Below are positions 55,533 through 64,000 of a stretch of DNA of 64,000 bases, in pieces (the stretch's first letter is position 1; each line of letters begins with the position of its first letter). Source of the stretch: Calvatia gigantea (lineage: Eukaryota > Basidiomycota > Agaricomycetes > Agaricales > Lycoperdaceae); contig JACAAK010000009.1 in assembly GCA_025093985.1 (NCBI GenBank), forward strand, positions 1,488,001 through 1,552,000. Direction: 5' to 3'. The notes beneath the pieces were generated by a model, which did not search any database, had not been told where the DNA came from, and saw only the letters and a list, made by a program, of their open reading frames with translations. The position numbers were made by a program, and so were the translations under genes.

Positions 55533-55839
55533 TGTTATGGTTTTTTACTGATCACGTCATGCTCCATCCTTGTCTGCATTCCTGCATTACTAGTACATCT
55601 GTTTCACCTATTCCTGTTGAGCGATCTCCAGTTATGATTTGTACTAACTACTATGCCTGCCTTACCAGATGTTTCATCATAGTTACCCCATCCATTCAAC
55701 TGGATGATTCCTTGTATTTAAGCATACATACACTCATTGTATTCAGTACACTTAACCACTTCTGTTCTCCTCCCCTTACTTGCCCTCAAGTCTTGGCCTA
55801 AGTTGCAACCTGAGGTTTACTCAGACTAAGGTCGTAACA
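55533..55839 (+). repeat. Element F 5' LTR
   Basis: The 307-bp LTR has TATTTAAG at about 55716 and ACACTTAACCA at 55748-55758, followed after the LTR by the PBS. Confidence 0.85.
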
Positions 55840-55841
55840 TT

Positions 55842-55852
55842 TGGTTAAGTGT
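55842..55852 (+). promoter_or_regulatory. Element F primer-binding site
   Basis: TGGTTAAGTGT is perfectly complementary to ACACTTAACCA at 55748-55758. Compared with element A, both partners have changed together (GCGT to GTGT, ACGC to ACAC). Confidence 0.75.
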
Positions 55853-55918
55853 CCCTACCTCACCTTGCAAGGAGTAGGCTGAAACAGGCCTGAACAAAGA
55901 CAATCCAGGAGCTAGTAT

Positions 55919-57034
55919 ATGAGCTCGAACCCAGACAAATACAGAGAACCAAATCTCGAAGTCACTGACAACGAATCTGAAACTTCAGATGAAGAAGAAA
56001 CAGGGAACCCCAAAGTACCTGAAGAAACACACGATGAACCCAGAATAAACCCAGCAGAAGAAGAGGTGTTATTAGAACTTCTAAATGAACTCGACCTAGC
56101 AGAGGAAGAGATAGCCCACCAGGAGAAATCAGACGAATCAAGCTCGGACAAAACAGAATCAGAAACTGACTCCAACATGACTGATAACACAGTAGTGCCC
56201 ACAACAATGCCCAGTGGGAAAGGCCTAGTGCCAGACCCAGGATTTTTCAATGGCACCCACACCAAGTTCGACAACTAGTGGAGAGCAATGACACTCTTCA
56301 TGAAGTTCAACAAGATAGTCTCAGCAGACGATAAAGCTATAGCAGTTCTAGCCAGACTGCGAGGAGGAACTGCAGGAGCATATGCAGCTATGAGAGCACT
56401 AGCCATCCTGGAATCTGAAGACTCAGTAGACTGGAAGGTCTTCTCTGAGGAATTTAGAAGGACCTTCTCAGATGACACCTCAAACAGCAAAGTGGAATGG
56501 CAGATTGAAAAATTCAAACAAGGAAACTGAAACACCACCGACTACCTAATTGAATTCGAAGTACTGAAAAGCAAAGCCAAGACCGATAGCAAGCACACCA
56601 TGTTCCTACTTAAGAAAAACACCTGACAGGATATCATACATACAATCACAGGCTATCCACCTTCCACTAGGCTGGACACATATGCGGAATGGAAGGAAGC
56701 TATATTGTCCGTCAGACAAGGATATGAAGCATCCGAATACCAAGGAGACAGGAAAATGAACACTGGCACCACCTATGGAGGAATGGGTGAACCTATGGAG
56801 ATAGGAAGCAGGCATCATGTCTTCAATGATAAAGGAGAACCGAAGTGCTACAATTGCGGCATTTTTGGTCACATTGCCAAGGATTGCAAAAAGCCCAAGG
56901 GATTAATATGCTACAACTGTGGTAAAAAGGGACACATAGCCAAAACCTGCACTGTGCCCAAGAAGATCCAAGTCCGAGGAGTAGAAGAAGTCACCAACGA
57001 AGAAGGAAAGGATTTTTCTGAAGACTCCGAGTAG
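55919..57034 (+). pseudogene. Element F gag (decayed)
   Basis: ATG 55919 (MSSNPDKYREPNLEVTDNES). TAG at 56276 replaces Trp of the DDWW motif. TGA at 56528 and 56626 follow in the capsid part. The nucleocapsid block 56705-57034 is open, with intact [14 protein letters not shown] and [14 protein letters not shown]. The shift site is at 57010-57018 and the stop TAG at 57032. Confidence 0.85.
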
Positions 57035-60000
57035 GTGCTACCTTGAGAGTCAAAAAACTTGTATCTAGGATATCAGACAAATTCTACATGATTCCTCAGA
57101 GAAGAAAGCACGAACTAAATCTAAAAGGGAAAATACAAATGGCAGAGAAGGAGATAACAGTCAACACCATCATAGACTCAGGGTGCACAACCAGCAGCAT
57201 TAGCAAAAAACTAGTGGACGAAGAAAGGCTCCCAACCTGGAAATTGGAACAACAAATCTTGGTACTCAACACAGACGGAACACCTAACCAAGGTGGAAGG
57301 GTAACAGAAACCACCACAATTAACATTGACATCCAGGGACATAAGGAACAAATCAAGGCCTCAGTCGTACAGCTACAAGACAGAGCAGAAGTCTTCTTAG
57401 GACATGATTGGCTAGTCAAACACAACCCAGAGGTAGATTGGAACAATGGAGAAATCAAGTTCACCCAATGCCCACCAGGCTGCCAATTCCCCCATCAAAA
57501 CATTCCTATCACTGAAAGGTTACGAAGCATAGCCACTATGGAAGACCTATGGAAGGAAGAAGATGAGCCAGACCCAACCAAACTGGAAGACCTACCAGAC
57601 TACATACAACCATTCATGCACTTATTCAACAAAACAACATTCAATAAGCTCCCAGAACGAACTGAATGGGACCACAAGATAGTCCTGACCGAAGATGCCC
57701 CAAAGGAAATAAGTGCAGGGACATACAACATGACAGTCAAAGAACAGGATGAACTTAAATCATTCATCAAAGAGAATCTAGAATCGGGGTGAATACGACC
57801 ATCGAAATCCCCATATGCAGTGCCAACATTCTTCATCCCAAAGAAGGACAGATCCAAAAGGCTAATCCAAGACTACAGACAGCTAAACAATGTGGTAATC
57901 AAGGATAAAACACCATTACCAAGAATTGGTGAAGTAATTGACAAGCTCGGAAAAGCAAAATACTTCAATAAGTTGGACATCATTTGGGGATACAACAACA
58001 TCAGGATCAAAGAAGGAGACGAATGGAAAGCTGCCTTCCTCACCAATGAAGGACTCTTCGAACCCACAGTCATGTATTTTGGCCTAAGCAACTCACCAGG
58101 AATGTTCTCCAGGATGATGACAAGCATCTTCTGCAACCTCTTACAAAATGGAGACATCGTAAACTATATGGATGACTTTGCCATCCCAGGAGACACCAAG
58201 GAGCAACTAAAAGAATGGACAATATGATTTCTGGAATGGGCGGCCCAGTACAACCTATGTTTCAAGTGAACCAAGTGTATCTTTGATGCAGAAGAAATCC
58301 CAATGCTAGGAGTTCGGGTAGGACATGGACGAATCAAAATGGAAGAAGATAAAGTAAAAACAGTACGGGAATGGCCCGAACCCAAGAACACCAAAGGGAT
58401 AGAAAGATTCCTGGGTTTCACAAACTACTATCGACGTTTCATCAAAAACTTCAGTATAGTTGCGGGGCCCTTGAACAAACTCAAAGGAGCAACCACATGG
58501 GAATGGACACAAGAGCACCAAGACTCATTTAACCAACTCAAGAAATACATCACCAAAGAACCTGTCCTAACATTGCCACAGAGACATGGTCAATTCAGAG
58601 TAGAAGTCAATGTATCAGACTATGCGTTAGGAGAGGTCCTTTCACAATTACAAGGAGACAAATGGCATCCAATCGCTTTCACATCACAGACGCTGTCACC
58701 GGCAGAACAAAACTATGAAATATACGACAAAGAATTACTAGCCATTGTCCACACTCTGAAGGAATGGAGACACTACCTCCTAGACGCTGAGGAGCAATTT
58801 GAAATCTGGACTGACCATGAAAATCTCAAGTATTATCAAGAACCACAGAAGCTAAATGGACAACAAGCACGGTGGTATCTACAGCTGCAAGACTACAACT
58901 TCACACTATGACATGTGCCTGGAAAAACAAACACGAAAGCTGATCTGTTATCCCGAATCCACCAAATGCCAAGAGGACAAGAAGATAAACTAGTGACTAT
59001 GATCTGAGAAAGCTGGCTACAGACAGAAGGCACAGACAGTGCAGTGCTCTTATGGACAGAGCTGTTCATCAAACCAAACTTCCTAGAATGAATCTGAGGC
59101 CAAACCCAATGAGAAACAACAGTCCTAACCAAACTAAAGAAACAAGGATCCCAGCTCACTGAAGATGGTGGAGTTATCTACAAGCAGAATAGTGCATATG
59201 TCCCACCTGACCAGAAACTACAAGAAGAAATCCTAATACAGTACCATGACACCCCAGATGCAGGACACCCAGGACAACACAGGATGACAGAACTAATCAG
59301 CTGAGACTATTGGTGGCCATCGATATGAAAGGATGTAAAAAGATATATCTGAGGATGCCAAGCCTGCCAAAAAAACAAGTCAAGAATGATGCCGCTCAAA
59401 TTGCCACTACATCCCCTCCCAATACCAAATGGACCTTGGGAAGAAATCAGTGTTGACATGATCGGACCACTGCCAGAGTCTAACAGAAAAGATGCAATAC
59501 TAGTCATTGTGGACCGCTTCACAAAAATGATACAACTCTCAGCGACAACCATGGATGTGTCATCCAAAGACATCGCAAGGATATATCGAGATGAAATATG
59601 GAAGCTACATGGATTACCACGGAAAGTACTTAGTGACCGAGGACCTCAATTTGCATCAGAATTCACCAAGGAGTTATTCAAGGGGCTCGGCATTGAACGA
59701 AACCTATCAACGGCATATCATCCACAAACAGATGGACAAACCGAATGCATCAACAGGGAAGTGGAAACCTACATCCGCCTGTACTGCAACTATGATCAGG
59801 ATGACTGGGCGGAATGGCTCCCCATTGCAGAATTTCAGTACAATGACAAGCAACACGGAGGAACACAGGAGACACCATTCTTCCTAAACTACAGAAGAAA
59901 TCCATGGAAAGGCAAAAACGAGCTGACAACGAACAACCCTGTTGCCACAGCATTCCTGGAACAACTACAGGCCGCCCAAGACAATGCCTCATCAGCCCTA

Positions 60001-60555
60001 CGGACATACCAAGAAAAGATGAAACAGCAACACGACCATAGCAGAACCCACACCAACACATATCAAATAGGGGATAAAGTATAGTTAGAGAACACCAATA
60101 TCCATACCAATCAATCATCAAAGAAGCTAGGCCAAAAACAGTATAGACCTTTCCTTATTAAGGAAAAGATAGGAGAAGCAGCATATTGGCTGACACTACC
60201 AGATGGATGGGCCATCCACGATGTATTCAATGAACAGCTCCTGACACCAGCACACCAGGCAGAGTTCCCGAGTCAAAAACAACCATCAGCGCCCGACCCG
60301 GTGATCATCAACAATGAGGAAGAGTACGAAGTAGAAGAGATCTGTGGACAACGAAAATGGGGAAGGGGTTATCAATTCTTGGTCCATTGGAAGGGATATA
60401 GCAATGAAGAAGATATGTGGACAGTGGAGTCCAATTTGGAAAATGCGAAAGATACCATAAAAGACTACCTAAAAAGGCATCCAGAGGATACCCATAAAAG
60501 AGGGGGCAGAAAACACAAAAAAGCATCGAACAAACAACCCAGACAGAGAAACTAA
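57016..60555 (+). pseudogene. Element F pol (decayed)
   Basis: Open blocks separated by TGA: protease to RT start (57043-57792; IIDSGCTTSSISKKLVDEER), RT (57820-58227; [20 protein letters not shown]), RT end and RNase H (58303-58911; EVNVSDYALGEVLSQ, where the first catalytic Asp VDAS has become VNVS), IN (59386-60084; SVDMIGPLPESNRKDAILVI, SDRGPQFASEF, QTECINREVETY), TAG at 60082 (relatives Trp), then GPY and chromodomain (60301-60555; HWKGYSNEEDMWTVESN). Its stop TAA 60553 is followed by ACAGAC and the ORF3 ATG. Confidence 0.85.
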
Positions 60556-60561
60556 ACAGAC

Positions 60562-61551
60562 ATGCCTGCCTCCCAGTCTAACTGTATCACTATTGACTCC
60601 CTTGTTCACCCCACACCCACTAGAATCTCCTCTCTCCCATTCTCCAAGCCAAGCAACAGCCGAGCACCTGCTCCCCAAGGAACCCACTATAACCTTGCAA
60701 AGACACCATCCCCAGCACAAGGCCTCCTTGAAGCCTTGCTCAAGGATGTTGATAAAGCAACCAACAGCGAAATTGAGAACATCTCCACCCAAAACCAATG
60801 ATTAGTTGTAAACCAACACATTACCCTTGCTACCACATGCATTACCTTCACCAATATGTATGCAGGGTTCACCAACGCGTCTTCCTCCACCAACCAGCAC
60901 ATCCCTGCCATCTTCCGAGCCCTAGACCAGTCTACCCTTACCCCCAGTGAACAGGATCGGGTCCAAGGACTTCAAAGCCGGATCGACTTAGGCCTCGAAG
61001 TTTTCAATCATCTCGACATCACCAACATCTTCCTCGAACTTGCAGATGTAGCCATGAAGCTGCTCAGAAGAGACAAAACAAACGAAGACCCTGACATCAA
61101 TACCCTGGTTGACAGAATTCACATCATACTCTCCGAGCTGCATGACACAGTTAATCCCTCCCTGCCATCTCGTGCCAATACCCCCATGAATGAAGAAGTC
61201 ACAGTCTCCATGAAGGAAGAAGTCAACACCCTCTGACGCTTCATAAAAACCATTACTCCACTGCAACTCACATCAGTTTTTCTTCCTCCTGCAAGGTTCT
61301 GCACTGTACTACTAGGGCAAGAGAAAGACCAACATTACTGGAAATCAATAGTCAAGAACTACTGGGAGAGCTCCACCACCACCGAGTTCCCCTTCAATGG
61401 CGTCCCAGTCCCTATCTGTCAAGACGGTCACAGCCATTTACCAGTCTTCTTTGCAAAATCAAACAATGGGGAATTCCTCATTGCATCCACCAAGAAAGCA
61501 CTCACCACCACCATGGTAAATGGAGACTTTGATGAGCTTCCTGAGGCATGA
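60562..61551 (+). pseudogene. Element F ORF3 (unknown function), two internal stops
   Basis: 330 codons in one frame from ATG 60562 to TGA 61549, the same length as A within one codon and without indels. Stops are TGA at 60799 (relatives Arg or Trp) and TGA at 61234, the same CGA site as in A. Long conserved blocks are LLEALLKDVDKATNSEIENI, MYAGFTNASSSTNQHIPAIF and DITNIFLELADVAMKLLRRD, with the C-terminal FDELPEA. Confidence 0.8.
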
Positions 61552-61569
61552 AGCCTAACTGGGGGGTAT

Positions 61570-61877
61570 TGTTGTGAACTCTGGTTTATTCTCATATCAG
61601 CTCCGTACTTGTCTACATTCTCTCCTAGCCACGTACCTGTTTCAGTTATTCCTGCCTGTGTGATCCCCGAGCTCTGACTCATAACTACTATGCCATAGTC
61701 ATCGGACATTTCATGTAGTTATCTCCATCCATTCAACTGGATGTTCTTTCTGTATTTAAGTGTACATACATACTCCTGTATTCGGTATGCTTAACCACCT
61801 AGTTTCTCTCCCCTTATTCGCCCTCAAGTCTTAGCCTAAGTTGCAACCTGAGGTTTACTCAGACTAAGGTTGTAACA
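61570..61877 (+). repeat. Element F 3' LTR
   Basis: The 308-bp LTR runs from TGTTGTGAACTC to GGTTGTAACA and is directly followed by gag sequence of element G. Confidence 0.85.
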
Positions 61878-62794
61878 TTCATCAGGAGAAATCAGACAAA
61901 TCAAGCTCAGATGAAACAGAATCAGAGACCAACTCTGACATGACCAACAATACAGTAGTACCTGCAACAATGCCCAATGGGAAAGGCCTAGTGCCAGATC
62001 CAGGGTTTTTTGATGGCACCCGCACCAAGTTCAACGACTAGTGGAGAGCAATGACACTCTTCATGAAGTTCAACAAGATAGTCTCAGCAGATGACAAAGC
62101 TATAGCAGTCCTAGCCAGGCTGTAAGGAGGAACTGTAGGAGCATACGCAGCCATGAGAGCACCAGCCATCCTGGAATCCAAAGATTCAGTAGACTGGAAG
62201 GTCTTCTCCAAGGAATTTAGAAGGACCTTCTTGGACGACACCTCAAACAGTAAAGCAGAATGGCAGATTGAAAAATTCAAACAAGGAAATTGAAACACCA
62301 CCAACTACCTAATTGAATTCAAAGTTTTGAAAAGCAAAGCCAAGACCAATAGCAAGCATGCCATGTTCCTACTCAGGAAAAACACCTGATAAGATATCAT
62401 ACATATGATCACCAGCTATCCACCTTCAGCCAGACCAGACACATATGTGGAATGGAAAGAAGCCATACTCTCCATCAGACAAGGATATGAAGCATCTGAG
62501 TATCAAGGAGATAGGAAAACAAACACTGGCACCACCTATGGAGGAATGGGAGAACCCATGGAGATAGGAAGCCGATGTCACATTTTCAATGCCAAAGGGA
62601 AACCCAAGTGCTATAATTGTGGCATTTTCAGACATATGGCCAAAGATTGCAAGAAACCCAAGGGGCTGACCTACTACAACTGCGGAAAAACAGGCCATAT
62701 AGCAAAAGCCTACACTGCACCAAAGAAGGTACAGGTCCAAGGAGTAGAGGAGGTTGACAAAGAAAAGAAGGATTTTTCCAAAGACTCCGAGTAG
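61878..62794 (+). pseudogene. Element G gag (5'-truncated, decayed)
   Basis: It begins at HQEKSDKSSSDETESETNSD-like sequence. TAG at 62039, TAA at 62123, and TGA at 62291 and 62387 break the capsid region. The nucleocapsid has one CCHC altered: CYNCGIFRHMAKDC is intact for the metal ligands, whereas the second reads YYNCGKTGHIAKAY with both outer Cys lost. TAG is at 62792, shift site at 62770-62778. Confidence 0.8.
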
Positions 62795-64000
62795 GCACTA
62801 CCTTGAGAGTTAGAAAGCTTGTATCTAGGATATTAGACAAATTCTACATGATTCCTCAGAGAAGAAAGTGTGAACTAAACCTAAAAGGAAAAATACAAAT
62901 GGCAGAAAAAGAAATAATGGTGGACATGATTGTCGACTCAGGGTGTACAACCAGCAGCATTAGCAAAAAACTGGTAGATGAAGAAAAACTTCCCACTCAA
63001 AAACTGGAGCAACAGATCTTAGTACTAAATGTGGATGGGACACTAAACCAGGGCGGAAAAGTAACAGAAACAGCCACAATTGACATAGACATTCAAGGAC
63101 ACAAAGAATGGATCAAAGCATCAGTTGTGCAACTACAAGACCACACAGAGGTCTTTCTAGGACATGACTGGCTGGTCAAACACAACCCAGAAGTAGATTG
63201 GAATAATGGAGAAATCAAATTCACCCAGTGTCCACAGAACTGCCAATTCCCCCACTGAAACATTCCCATTACGGAAAAGATATGGAGCATGGCCACTACA
63301 GAAGATTTATGGGAAGAAGAAGATGAACTGGACCCAACCAAACCAGAGGATTTACCAGACTACATACAACCATTCACACATCTGTTCAACAAAACAACAT
63401 TCGACAAACTCCCAGAACAAACCAAATGGGATCATGAAATAATCCTAACGGAGGATGCCCCGAAGGAGATAAGTGCAGGAACTTACAACATGACAGTCAA
63501 AGAACAGGATGAACTCAAAGCATTCATCAAAGAGAACCTAGAATCAGGATGAATACAGCCATTGAAATCCCCATATGCAGCACCAACCTTCTTCATCTCC
63601 AAGAAGGATGGATCAAAGAGATTAATTCAGGACTATAGGCAATTAAATAACATGGTAATCAAGGACAAAACACCACTGCCAAGAATTGGCAAGGTAATTG
63701 ACAAACTCAGAAAGGCCAAGTATTTCAACAAGCTCGATATCATCTAGGGATATAACAATGTCAGGACCAAGGAAGGAGATGAATGGAAAGCTGCATTTCT
63801 CACCAATGAAGGGCTCTTCGAGCCAACAGTCATGTATTTCGGACTCAGCAACTCACCAGGAACCTTCTCCAGAATGATGACAAGCATCTTCTGTGACCTA
63901 CTACAGAACAGAGATATTGTGAACTATATAGATGACTTTGCCATTCCTGGTGACACCAAGGAGCAACTGAGAGAACGGACAGTACAATTCCTGGAGTGCA
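62776..64000 (+). pseudogene. Element G pol, 5' part (decayed, runs off window)
   Basis: The protease block is 62803-63258 (IVDSGCTTSSISKKLVDEEK, VQLQDHTEVFLGHDWLVKHN). After TGA at 63256 come the linker (63289-63552) and RT (63562-63747; PTFFISKKDGSKRLIQDYRQ), then TAG at 63745. The catalytic motif reads YIDD (about 63926-63937) where family members have YMDD. The rest is outside the window. Confidence 0.8.

Larger units (their letters stand above)
55533..61877 (+). mobile_element. Family-1 element F (complete structure, moderately decayed)
   Basis: The LTRs are 55533-55839 and 61570-61877, with PBS 55842-55852, gag 55919-57034, pol to 60555, ORF3 60562-61551 and polypurine tract 61561-61566. 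Stops are mainly TGA. No matching 5-bp target duplication is seen (TTCTC on the left, TTCAT on the right), so one end may have recombined with another copy. Confidence 0.9.
61878..64000 (+). mobile_element. Family-1 element G (5' end missing, runs off window)
   Basis: Gag from about codon 60, then pol to mid-RT, in the same order and spacing as F, to which it is closely similar. Its LTR and gag start are absent, cut at the F 3' LTR. Confidence 0.85.

Overview
The window is almost wholly transposable-element DNA, most likely from a filamentous fungus and probably a basidiomycete. The evidence is chromodomain-bearing Ty3/gypsy (chromovirus) pol genes, a Tc1/mariner transposon, and C-to-T decay at CpG in the repeats. 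I find no host gene, tRNA, rRNA or CRISPR array, and the species is not recognisable.

The main component is one Ty3/gypsy family (here 'family 1') with ~307-bp LTRs (TGTT...AACA), 5-bp target duplications, gag (two CCHC knuckles), a -1-frame pol (PR-RT-RNaseH-IN-GPY-chromodomain) and a third ORF of ~328 codons between pol and the 3' LTR. At least seven copies or fragments are present on both strands. The best preserved is 44916-51308 (+), where only four in-frame TGA codons interrupt the three ORFs. A second, older family ('family 2', 17812-27007, -) has 621-bp LTRs and its own degenerate pol and downstream ORF with Cys/His motifs. Both families look self-primed in the manner of Tf1: the sequence just downstream of the LTR TATA box is complementary to the primer-binding site two bases inside the LTR.

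Layout. 1-2997: copy of part of a decayed family-1 pol carrying a Tc1 element. 2998-4505: very low-quality, homopolymer-rich sequence. 4506-6803 and 6804-10909: two near-identical 3' halves of family-1 elements, the second with a solo LTR (7276-7897). 10910-28920: a decayed family-1 element hit by the Tc1 element (13164-15792) and by the family-2 element (17812-27007, TSD GCCTG). 28921-31247 and 33120-35446: near-duplicate blocks separated by poor sequence. 33120-55464: a nest on the minus strand, in which an old element (E) contains element C (34592-53455, TSD TTGTG). C in turn contains D (35319-41434, TSD TTGAT, in ORF3) and A (44916-51308, TSD CTCAT, in pol). 55533-61877: element F (+). 61878-64000: start of element G (+), running off the window.

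Three long near-duplications joined by unreadable sequence suggest that part of the layout, mainly the first 35 kb, is assembly redundancy and not biology. The nested insertions with matching target duplications are solid.
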